Shown here in pieces: positions 1 to 6,549 of a stretch of 7,238 nucleotides of DNA. The stretch lies in assembly GCA_030599405.1 (NCBI GenBank), contig JAUVOB010000066.1:1-7238 (forward strand), given 5' to 3'. The notes beneath the pieces are model-generated. The model was not told where the DNA came from, did no database searches, and worked only from the letters and a program-made list of their open reading frames with translations. Each line of letters begins with the position of its first letter. Positions within the stretch are counted from its first letter, which is position 1. The position numbers and the translations under genes are program-made. The stretch comes from Chloroflexota bacterium. Its GTDB lineage: Bacteria; Chloroflexota; Anaerolineae; Promineifilales; Promineifilaceae.

Positions 1-453
1 AGAGGTCTCACCGATCCCGAAATGCGCTATCAGGTCTATCGGCAGGCTCTGTCTTATCATCTAGATCCTGAGAAGCTGTCGGGGGGTTATTCCGAGATGA
101 CGCTTGCCATGGCCCAGCAGATCGAATCGGCCAGGGAGATGTTGCCGGCGGTTACGATTGGCGAAGGTGCCAAGCTTTTGGGTTTAGAGGTCATTAAAGA
201 GTTAGGTGTTGATTCGGGTCGTGCTGAGATTACCCTGTTTGAGGCGGCTCGCGCCTACTGCGCGGCCGATGAACGGGATCAGGTGACTTCCGACGACATA
301 AGAGCGGTGGCTCCTCTATCAATACGTTTCAGGCAGAACGATGGTCTCAACGAATTCTTTAGAATGCAAGAGGCAGAAGATACTAGGCTGCATACGCTTC
401 TAGATGATATATCCAAGGGCGTCGATTCTGATCCAACAGGTGACTTAGCGTGA
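1..453 (+). CDS. Magnesium chelatase subunit I-type AAA+ ATPase, C-terminal part (5' truncated)
   Basis: The reading frame is open from base 1 (RGLTDPEMRY...), so this is the tail of a longer gene and the ATG at 22 is internal. The visible 150 residues match the C-terminal helical lid of BchI/ChlI-like ATPases. There is a run resembling the usual 'AR..LP.V.I' helix near bases 133-165. Next comes 'LGVDSGRAEITLFEAARAYCA' around 202-264, matching the family pattern of Gly-Arg followed by a helix with 'raArA.AA', where the Arg is the likely sensor-2 residue. Then 'VTSDDIRAVAPLSIRFR' around 280-332 corresponds to 'Vt.eDv..va.L.L.HR', with Phe in place of the usual His. Walker A and B lie outside the window. 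Such ATPases either drive Mg insertion into porphyrin or act as MoxR-like chaperones with a VWA-domain partner. Nothing here separates these roles, and no bacteriochlorophyll gene is visible. The stop overlaps the next start by 4 bp. Confidence 0.85.
   Translation, partial: RGLTDPEMRYQVYRQALSYHLDPEKLSGGYSEMTLAMAQQIESAREMLPAVTIGEGAKLLGLEVIKELGVDSGRAEITLFEAARAYCAADERDQVTSDDIRAVAPLSIRFRQNDGLNEFFRMQEAEDTRLHTLLDDISKGVDSDPTGDLA
438..443 (+). promoter_or_regulatory. Ribosome binding site for the membrane protein gene
   Basis: AGGTGA lies inside the end of the ATPase gene, 6 nt before the GTG at 450. It supports that GTG as the start, and supports coupled translation across the GTGA overlap. Confidence 0.6.
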
Positions 454-1118
454 AGCACGATTCGATTATTCAGGTAATTCTCAAAGTCGGTTTCACGAGC
501 ATTCTGCTTGGTTATTTCCTTGTCTGGCTTCCTCATCAGGCCGTAGGTTTGTCGTTAATCGGACTGGAGATGGGCGAATGGACAAAGTTCCTACCGAAAA
601 TCCAACAGGGCCAATACTTCCTGGACCGCATTCTCTTCTACCTTCCACCAATCACGCTTAGTTTAATGCTGGTTGTCTGGACCATCGGCTGGCCAAACGA
701 TAAATGGAAAACCTGGGCGACGAGAGGGCTTGCAGTGGTAATCAGTCTATTAGCCTTTCCCCCTATTGAATCACTTCGGTTTGAAGCTAGTGACCAGTGG
801 ATGACAAGATTGTTGCTAGTGATATTGGTAGCGTTATCGGCCGTCTTGTGTAGTCAAGCGACAAGGTTATCGCGGAAGAGCATTCAAATTATTGAATGGT
901 CACTATTCGCGGTGCTTGGTGTGTTGGGGGCGTCGCTGCCTTTGTGGACTTTCCTGGTCCTGCGCCCGGAGATATCAGCGATATTTGGCGAGAGCGTCGG
1001 AATCGGTCCTGGTCTATGGCTCAACACTATTGGACATCTGATTGTAGCAGGGGTTGGGGGATACGGTTTGTACGGCCTATCTGAGAGGGTATCGAGCCGC
1101 AATTCGATCGCCGCCTAA
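450..1118 (+). CDS. Unrecognised six-helix integral membrane protein
   Basis: This 222-residue protein starts at GTG, sharing GTGA with the stop of the upstream ATPase gene and preceded by AGGTGA at 6 nt. Hydrophobic segments at about residues 7-27, 61-80, 88-104, 118-136, 147-171 and 187-210 give six predicted transmembrane helices. Short charged loops (KWKTW at 85-89, RLSRKS at 139-144) suggest cytosolic sides. The loop at 25-48 (starting VWLPHQAVGLSLIGLE) and the GLWLNTIGHL run at 188-197 look like its most constrained parts. I see no catalytic motif, no ATP-binding site and no known transporter signature, so I assign no function. Coupling to a chelatase-type ATPase gene suggests that the two products work together or need matched amounts, which is inference. 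It is the last gene before the hairpin at 1120-1157, so it ends a plus-strand operon. Confidence 0.85.
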   Translation: MKHDSIIQVILKVGFTSILLGYFLVWLPHQAVGLSLIGLEMGEWTKFLPKIQQGQYFLDRILFYLPPITLSLMLVVWTIGWPNDKWKTWATRGLAVVISLLAFPPIESLRFEASDQWMTRLLLVILVALSAVLCSQATRLSRKSIQIIEWSLFAVLGVLGASLPLWTFLVLRPEISAIFGESVGIGPGLWLNTIGHLIVAGVGGYGLYGLSERVSSRNSIAA

Positions 1119-1119
1119 G

Positions 1120-1157
1120 ACGCAAAAAAGACGATGAGATGCATCGTCTTATTGCGT
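1120..1157 (-). terminator. Intrinsic terminator of acpP, probably also serving the convergent operon
   Basis: A perfect 9-bp stem (1128-1136 with 1142-1150, AAGACGATG/CATCGTCTT) closes a 5-nt loop. It is extended by ACGCAA (1120-1125) pairing with TTGCGT (1152-1157) across a small internal loop. Read on the minus strand, the GACGATG/CATCGTC stem runs directly into TTTTTT, the classic form, about 50 nt after the acpP stop. Read on the plus strand, the stem is followed only by TTATTGCG, so termination of the membrane protein transcript would be weaker. It sits between convergent genes, as a shared terminator would. Confidence 0.8.
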
Positions 1158-1208
1158 ACTCAATTAGGTTGGTCAGAAATAAGGGAGCTATAAAGCTATG
1201 TCTGGCTA

Positions 1209-1448
1209 CTATCCCTTCATATTCTCGTTGATATACAAGACAACTTCTCCGACGGTCGTGATCTTTTGCGCTTCCTCATCCGAGATCTCGCCATTGAATT
1301 CTTCTTCGAAAGCCATAATCAGCTCCACAAGATCCAAAGAATCAGCTTCCAAATCCTCACGGAATCGCGCTTCGGTAGTCACCTGTTCTTCATCAACGCC
1401 AAGTAGCTCGACAACGATCGCTCGCACACGGGTTTCGGTATCACTCAT
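1209..1448 (-). CDS. acpP: Acyl carrier protein
   Basis: This is a complete 79-residue acidic protein of the usual ACP length. The phosphopantetheine site is Ser37 in the conserved DSL motif ([18 protein letters not shown]). Upstream, [10 protein letters not shown] and FREDLEADS match helix I and the loop before helix II. Downstream, [19 protein letters not shown] matches helices III and IV of type II fatty acid synthase ACPs. After 4'-phosphopantetheinylation it carries acyl chains in the cytosol for fatty acid synthesis, and it can donate to phospholipid or lipid A-type acylation. AAGGAG lies 8 nt before the ATG. None of the usual fab neighbours (fabD, fabG, fabF) is next to it. Instead it follows an envelope polysaccharide gene and has its own strong promoter, so it is probably transcribed alone. 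A dedicated polyketide or peptide-synthase carrier is possible, but the sequence looks like a housekeeping ACP. Confidence 0.95.
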   Translation of the reverse strand: MSDTETRVRAIVVELLGVDEEQVTTEARFREDLEADSLDLVELIMAFEEEFNGEISDEEAQKITTVGEVVLYINENMKG

Positions 1449-1456
1449 GGGGTGTT

Positions 1457-1462
1457 CTCCTT
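1457..1462 (-). promoter_or_regulatory. Ribosome binding site of acpP
   Basis: The minus strand reads AAGGAG here, 8 nt before the acpP ATG at 1448. It is the strongest Shine-Dalgarno match for any gene in the window apart from the GGAGG of the DUF2267 gene, in keeping with high ACP expression. Confidence 0.8.
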
Positions 1463-1488
1463 AAAATTTTCTCTGAAACAGCATTGCA

Positions 1489-1516
1489 ATTTTAAGCCTG
1501 ACTGTCGAATTGTCAA
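1489..1516 (-). promoter_or_regulatory. Sigma-70-type promoter of acpP
   Basis: On the minus strand a perfect TTGACA (-35, at 1511-1516) is followed after 16 nt by TAAAAT (-10, at 1489-1494, 5 of 6 to TATAAT). Transcription would start near 1482, giving a leader of about 35 nt that holds the AAGGAG site. An 8-bp inverted repeat (TTAAAATT arms at 1461-1468 and 1488-1495) has one arm on the -10 and the other against the ribosome binding site. The palindrome ATTGCAAT lies at 1483-1490. Either could be an operator, but chance in AT-rich DNA is also possible. Confidence 0.75.
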
Positions 1517-1574
1517 GTGGCAAATAGGAATTCTAAATGGCCGGCTAGGGACTGTACAATTATTATCGCATGTA

Positions 1575-4500
1575 CTAACCCCCTTGATCGGGCTTAGTTG
1601 CGTTCTTCGACGTGTTGGTTTGATTACGATCGAGCCAGATCGTCAGACCGAGTAAAAGGTAGAAGGTATATGCTAAGTCAACCAGGAAAAAACTATGGTC
1701 TACAAGCCCGTGAAAGATCATGTAGACCAGTGAGCCAAAGATGCCGACAGCAACAGGCTTCCAAACTCGTTGAACCGTCGACTGTAACCGGATTGTAGCG
1801 CTCAGGAAGACGACGATTAACCAGATACCCGCAGCCAGCCCGAGGAAGCCCAATCTAGTCGCAAAATCAAGCATAATGTTGTGCGGATGGTTTAGGTTGG
1901 GCTCTTGCCAGGCGTTGTCGAGAATGTACCGTCCCCTGTAAGCATACAAGAAATTATCCAGACCAACGCCGAAAATTGGGTGGTCGCGCAGCATATTCAG
2001 ACTTGAGCGCCAAAGACTGATCCGGAAGAAACCAGTTTCACCCTGGAGGTTAAGTCGTCCGGCAATTTGAGGTATCTGCAAAGCTGTTACTAGTCCTAGC
2101 AAGCCCAGGAGGCTCAGACCCGCTAACCAGGGCCAGATTCTTCCCCCCACGAAACGGCGCCACAATACCAGCACGACGACGAGCGAAGCTGGGAGGCCTA
2201 ATAAGAGCGATCCTTTGCTGTATGTTAAAAGTATAGCTGCCCCAATGGGAATTAAGGCCACGAAATAGGCTTTCCTTCTGCGTCTCTCGCCCATGAGGGC
2301 AACGGCAATCAAGATAGGTATGATTCGGCCGAGATAGAGGGCCACGTTGTTCGGCGATCCGTAAACCGATCGAAGGCGCATTAAGCCGCCTTCCGCGGTT
2401 ATTAAATTCTGACCGGTTACATACTGGCCTAATCCGATGATTGCCATTGTCAGGCCACCGAGTACGAATGCGTCGAGGATCGTCCACACCTCGCTATCCT
2501 TGATGCGCATTACTCGAAGAAGCAGATAAAGGAGCGCCGGCTCGATGATAACTACCCGCCATTCGTTAGTGGCTACACCCAATCGTTCGGTAAAGATCAG
2601 CGAGGCTGTTGCTACCAGAGTAAAGGCCAGCACTGCATAGTCAGCATGAACCCATCGAAGTTTCACCTGCCCAGACTGTTCTTTCCTCGCGGAAGCCCAC
2701 TTCTTCACGACAGTTGCAGCGATGTAAGCTGCCAACGTCAAGAGCAGAAAAACCTCCACAGGTGAAAAACGGTAGCCGAGCATAGGTTTTGGCATGACAT
2801 AAAATGGCAAGGAAAAGGCAACTAGGGCGATACCCCAGGCAGGTCGCAAGAATATCAAGACGAATAAGATCGCCAGGGCAGCCATGTAGACAATGAAGGA
2901 TGGAGCGATATAGAATATCGAAGCCATTGCTGCCGTAAGCGCCAATTGACCAGGATCGCCAAGGCGACGGTAGATACCGGCAGCCTGTTCCCCCCAGGTT
3001 AGCCAACCACTTGTTAACACGACCAGAGCGCTTAACGCTGTTAATATCAGCTGTTGGCGCTCGCTCAACTTCCCCATCCAATTGCTTACCCTTGTCGACG
3101 AATCCCTCCAGTCCACCTTCCGCGCACTGAGAATTCCCAAGACCAGGCATAAGAAGCCAACAAAGCCTAAAACAACCATCCAAAGGCGATAGCTGTCTAC
3201 TGGTGGACTGTATCCAACGGTAAAGCCCTTCAGCGCCCATTGATCGGATCCTCTAAAAGCTGTGATCGTTAGAGTATGCTCACCCACATCCAGGTTTGCA
3301 GCTACTGGTTCGGTTGAGATGTAATCTTCCCCGGGGGCAGGAGAGTTTAAAACGAGCGCCGAACCTGTGCCGTCGTCTGGAAGGAGATCAGCGGGTTCTC
3401 CGTCAACGGTGACATAGAATCGGGCATGATAATCTGCTCGCCGGACGTCGAGGCCTACCTCCGTACCCCAAAATCGCAGGGACGCTGTGTCCCCGCTATC
3501 TCCGACATCGGCGCCAAACTCTGGAGAGAAACGCCATTTTCCCTGATAAGTTTGTGATGGCGATTCCTGCTCCGCCCACAAGAAACCCGGGTATGAGACG
3601 CTTACATCAGGCAATTTGTGGGCTAGGTCACTCTCTACAGGACGTCCTGCAATACTAAATCCCCACCGAGGATCATCGGACTGGGCCAAGGGCTCGTAAT
3701 TCTCGAGGAACATTAAACCCATCCAGGGCCATTCTTGTTTAGCTCGTGTGACAGCCTCAACCGACCAATCTGCCTGGGTTTCCTCATCTACCTGGCCCCA
3801 AATTGAGGGATCACCGGTCCAGCCACTGGGGAGGCTATTCCAACCCCAGTTTCCGGCCCAAAGTGCCTTTCGTCCATCTCCATTCTTTTCCATGATCTCG
3901 CGAAGGAGAATAATGCGACTAAAGTTTAGAACATCGTTATCTACATTCCGATCGTAGGGACCGGTGTCAAATCCATAAGGCTTGCCTGCGACAATATCGA
4001 ATGTATCTCCAATTCCTGCTTCATATAGCGACCGAAGGTAACGGGCGTCCGATATATTCTCAGGACCCGTTTCGACGGTGGGCGCTAAAGGAGAGGCGAC
4101 AATCAGCGCATCCGGATCGGCAATCCTGATCGCCTCAGCGGTCGCCGAAAGAATCGCCGCGTATTCAGAAGGATTAACCGGTCGATTTCCCCAGTGAGCA
4201 GAGAGATTTGGTTCATCCCAAATAATGTAACTTCCAATTTGATCACCGTACCGATCTGCGAACTGGCCTGCCCAAGAAGCATAAGAGTCTGGATCAGAAG
4301 GTGGCGCGAAATCATCTTGAGGGCATCCGTCTAAGAGGGGTATGAGTTCGAGCTCAATTTGGGACACCGCCTCGATAATAAGATCAGCTCTCTCCCAATC
4401 GAACTCTTCACAAAAATAGAAAGATTGCTTGACAGACCGCACGCCCATATCGTCGATGGCGAGCAAAGTAGCTTCCAACGCGGCATTGTCATATTGTTCG

Positions 4501-4679
4501 AGAGCAACATTCAGGCCGAGCCGGACGCTCCCGTTCTCAACCGGCTCCGGAAGACTTGCTGGAATTCCACGGGTTTGGTAATCACGGCTCATCCAGACCG
4601 CAATCATGGCCAGAAGCGCTAAGACCGCACAGAACAGGAAAAGGATGGGAATAACCGGCTTTCGGCTTTTAGTCCTCAT
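1575..4679 (-). CDS. Fusion of membrane-anchored glycosidase-like domain and O-antigen ligase/polymerase (Wzy_C-type) domain
   Basis: This 1034-residue protein has four parts. (1) Residues 9-30 form a signal-anchor helix. (2) Residues about 50-345 resemble a clan GH-A TIM barrel (GH39/GH5-like), with eight plausible strands near 52, 80, 109, 148, 190, 227, 271 and 321. Glu156 in WDEPN fits the acid/base on strand 4. The strand-7 nucleophile position is Asn277 (WAGNWGW), and strand 6 has KPY where HxY is usual. (3) Residues about 370-490 resemble a beta-sandwich of galactose-binding type (GEHTLTITAF at 466-475). (4) From about 498 to 1016 there are some fifteen membrane helices. Wzy/WaaL-like features here are TYSKGS (819-824), DHPIFGVGLDNF (899-910) and HPHNIMLDFATRLGFLGL (931-948), whose histidines match the functionally important His region of ligases. 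The likely role is transfer or polymerisation of undecaprenyl-linked glycans at the outer face of the membrane, with the barrel binding the glycan. The first ATG lacks a clear Shine-Dalgarno site, but a TAA lies five codons upstream in frame, so nothing longer is possible. It follows the lipoprotein gene by 70 bp and is probably co-transcribed with it. Confidence 0.85.
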   Translation of the reverse strand: MRTKSRKPVIPILFLFCAVLALLAMIAVWMSRDYQTRGIPASLPEPVENGSVRLGLNVALEQYDNAALEATLLAIDDMGVRSVKQSFYFCEEFDWERADLIIEAVSQIELELIPLLDGCPQDDFAPPSDPDSYASWAGQFADRYGDQIGSYIIWDEPNLSAHWGNRPVNPSEYAAILSATAEAIRIADPDALIVASPLAPTVETGPENISDARYLRSLYEAGIGDTFDIVAGKPYGFDTGPYDRNVDNDVLNFSRIILLREIMEKNGDGRKALWAGNWGWNSLPSGWTGDPSIWGQVDEETQADWSVEAVTRAKQEWPWMGLMFLENYEPLAQSDDPRWGFSIAGRPVESDLAHKLPDVSVSYPGFLWAEQESPSQTYQGKWRFSPEFGADVGDSGDTASLRFWGTEVGLDVRRADYHARFYVTVDGEPADLLPDDGTGSALVLNSPAPGEDYISTEPVAANLDVGEHTLTITAFRGSDQWALKGFTVGYSPPVDSYRLWMVVLGFVGFLCLVLGILSARKVDWRDSSTRVSNWMGKLSERQQLILTALSALVVLTSGWLTWGEQAAGIYRRLGDPGQLALTAAMASIFYIAPSFIVYMAALAILFVLIFLRPAWGIALVAFSLPFYVMPKPMLGYRFSPVEVFLLLTLAAYIAATVVKKWASARKEQSGQVKLRWVHADYAVLAFTLVATASLIFTERLGVATNEWRVVIIEPALLYLLLRVMRIKDSEVWTILDAFVLGGLTMAIIGLGQYVTGQNLITAEGGLMRLRSVYGSPNNVALYLGRIIPILIAVALMGERRRRKAYFVALIPIGAAILLTYSKGSLLLGLPASLVVVLVLWRRFVGGRIWPWLAGLSLLGLLGLVTALQIPQIAGRLNLQGETGFFRISLWRSSLNMLRDHPIFGVGLDNFLYAYRGRYILDNAWQEPNLNHPHNIMLDFATRLGFLGLAAGIWLIVVFLSATIRLQSTVQRVWKPVAVGIFGSLVYMIFHGLVDHSFFLVDLAYTFYLLLGLTIWLDRNQTNTSKNATKPDQGG

Positions 4680-4749
4680 TTCACATGCTTAGGACTTAGG
4701 CAATAGGTTAGATTCAAAGGTTTGATGCCCATTAAGGGTGTCATAGCCC

Positions 4750-6549
4750 TCACTCAGAAGGGAAATCATCCAGTTCCGTTAGTTGTAGCACCGCGCCGGC
4801 TGCACCCTCTCCAAACTTGAGCAATTCAAAAGCGGCCGGACCGTAAGGAGCCCAGGTTGGATTTCTGACGACATTATCGTCTTGCGTGATGCGACGGGCT
4901 TCACCGCTGTCTAGATCGATGATATAAAGTGCGTCATCGTAGACAAAAGCGATATCTCGGCCATCGGGTCCCCAGGCCATAAAGATTCCACCTCTAGGAA
5001 AGCGGCTGTTCTCGCCGGCCGGTGGATATAGTTGCCTTACATTGCTTGCATCTCGATCCATCAGCCATAGTGTATAACTACTTCTCTGGCTATCTGCAGG
5101 ATTAGTTGCTCGTAAGAACGCTATTTGGCTAGAGTCCTGGTCGCCTCTCAGCGGGTCCGAGTAACGTGGTGACCAAGACGGCATACTCCACATTCCTGAT
5201 TGCTCGACAAATCGATTTGTTACGCCATTCGAAGCATCAACCACCCAGGTTTCAAAATCTGTCGTGTTAGGGTCGTCACCTGCATGCTGGCCGAATGCCA
5301 GGTAAATGCCTTCTGGGGACCACGAAATAGGCGGAACCCAGACCCAATCCGATCGCGTATTGTATTCGGTGAATGTGTGCAGCCGGATCCGCTGTTCGTC
5401 CGGATCTGTCGAGAATGTATCGATAACCCCAATCTCATCGGCATAGCTGTAGGCTATATAACGACCAGCGGGTGACCATACATAGTTTCCACCCCACCAA
5501 CCATAGGTAGCCGGATATGCCTCAACAACTAACTCCGGTTCTATTTCAGCGAAGCGATCCTGCGGAAGATCGCCAATCCATAAATCATTGTTGGCTACCC
5601 AGCCTGGAGGTGTATCTGTGTACTCTCCTGTTGTGTAGGCGATCTGAAGTTCACCGATTCGCTCTGGGTTCCACGCGGCCCACAATACGTTGTTGACTTC
5701 AATTGAGCGCGGTACATCGCCGCGTTCAGTGCCAATTACCCACAAGCTGTTAAATTGATCGGTGTCGGTGGTAGCCCGGGTGTAGAGTAGGTGGCTTCCA
5801 GTTGGCGATAATGCGAACACACGATAATCGAGATCGTTGCCTGTATTGACGGGCTCGGGGTAAGAACTTGAACCTCGCATGACAACGGCATTACCTCCGC
5901 TGATTACGGACAAGATGCCATCGAATTCAATATTGCCCGGCGCAGCGCCGACACCGATCATCAATATCTCATCTACTGCAGGTTCTACGACGACAACCTG
6001 TGTCTCCTGCCGCGAGAATTCGAGTAAATCGTGGTAGACGATGCGAACGGTGATTTCCTGCAGTCCCGGAAGCCCACTTTGGATAATGACAGGCGGATCA
6101 TCCGCACTCATCGACTCATTTCTAACGGTCCGCCTTTGGAAAGGGACGGTTCGTTCGATGCTCTCTACACTCTCTGATACGCGTACGATCGAAATTTCTG
6201 TTTCTTCAATTAGTGGTGTAAAGGGAGGTGGATCAATAAGGTCAGTTGGACTATATGGAATGCCATTCTCATCCAAGAACTCGCGGACGTTACCTGCGGT
6301 ACTTGGGATGGTTTCAGTTTGGTCGTCGTAGTTAACTGTGATAGCTATCGGACCGCGGGTTGCCAACTCGGATACCGAATCGGCACATGCTCCAAGAAGA
6401 ATTAGTAGCAGGAATACCCCCCAATAGAGAAACCACCTTGAGTATCGCTCTATCTTACCCCGTTTTTCTACATGGGTAGATACGCACCAATCGCCGGGTC
6501 CAGTACCGTCGATCAAGCAGTCGTCTTTATGCGTTCTGCTTTCTGCCAA
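4750..6549 (-). CDS. Surface lipoprotein with DUF348/G5-like domains and a TolB/WD40-type beta propeller
   Basis: The longest form is 599 residues from a TTG at 6549. A second TTG (residue 12, at 6514-6516) overlaps the upstream stop as TTGA and may be the true start, giving 588 residues. No other in-frame ATG, GTG or TTG precedes the signal sequence. A hydrophobic stretch (39-54) ends in the lipobox LGAC with Cys55, so it is probably lipid-anchored outside the cell membrane. The positive n-region is unusually long. Residues about 68-124 resemble DUF348 (ITVNYDDQT, VREFLDENGI). Residues about 128-205 resemble a G5 domain (VPFQRRTV, SGLPGLQEITVRIVYHD). From about 215 there are repeated WSPDG/IAF blade signatures: FALSPTG (245), AAWNPER (291), YVWSPAGRYIAY (356), ISWSPEGIYLAF (408), PSWSPR (457), MAWGPDGRDIAF (524) and PTWAPYG (564). 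This fits a propeller of about seven blades, typically a binding platform. No catalytic residues are evident. It lies upstream of the glycan ligase fusion, so a partner role in envelope glycan assembly is possible but unproven. Confidence 0.8.
   Translation of the reverse strand: MAESRTHKDDCLIDGTGPGDWCVSTHVEKRGKIERYSRWFLYWGVFLLLILLGACADSVSELATRGPIAITVNYDDQTETIPSTAGNVREFLDENGIPYSPTDLIDPPPFTPLIEETEISIVRVSESVESIERTVPFQRRTVRNESMSADDPPVIIQSGLPGLQEITVRIVYHDLLEFSRQETQVVVVEPAVDEILMIGVGAAPGNIEFDGILSVISGGNAVVMRGSSSYPEPVNTGNDLDYRVFALSPTGSHLLYTRATTDTDQFNSLWVIGTERGDVPRSIEVNNVLWAAWNPERIGELQIAYTTGEYTDTPPGWVANNDLWIGDLPQDRFAEIEPELVVEAYPATYGWWGGNYVWSPAGRYIAYSYADEIGVIDTFSTDPDEQRIRLHTFTEYNTRSDWVWVPPISWSPEGIYLAFGQHAGDDPNTTDFETWVVDASNGVTNRFVEQSGMWSMPSWSPRYSDPLRGDQDSSQIAFLRATNPADSQRSSYTLWLMDRDASNVRQLYPPAGENSRFPRGGIFMAWGPDGRDIAFVYDDALYIIDLDSGEARRITQDDNVVRNPTWAPYGPAAFELLKFGEGAAGAVLQLTELDDFPSE

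Noticed and set aside
279..536. Minus-strand open frame across the ATPase/membrane protein junction
   Set aside because: It is antisense to two well-supported overlapping genes, with no motif and no ribosome binding site noted.
1198..1464. Plus-strand open frame of 88 codons rich in Ser and Thr
   Set aside because: It is the exact antisense of acpP. Its serine-rich composition is a by-product of the acidic ACP codons, and acpP has the motif, ribosome binding site and promoter.
1558..1574. Hairpin just after the fusion gene stop as a terminator
   Set aside because: Only five base pairs (GTACA/TGTAC) with a large AT-rich loop and no following T run. Too weak to call.
2641..3240. Minus-strand open frame of 199 codons inside the fusion gene
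   Set aside because: It is an alternative frame of the ligase gene on the same strand, has a Cys/Gly/Arg-rich unnatural composition, and lies entirely within a better-supported gene.
4680..4749. Possible promoter or terminator in the 70-bp gap between the lipoprotein and fusion genes
   Set aside because: Only a five-base-pair hairpin (TCAAA/TTTGA) without a T run and a short CCTAAG direct repeat are present. No convincing -35/-10 pair was found, so read-through from the lipoprotein gene is more likely.
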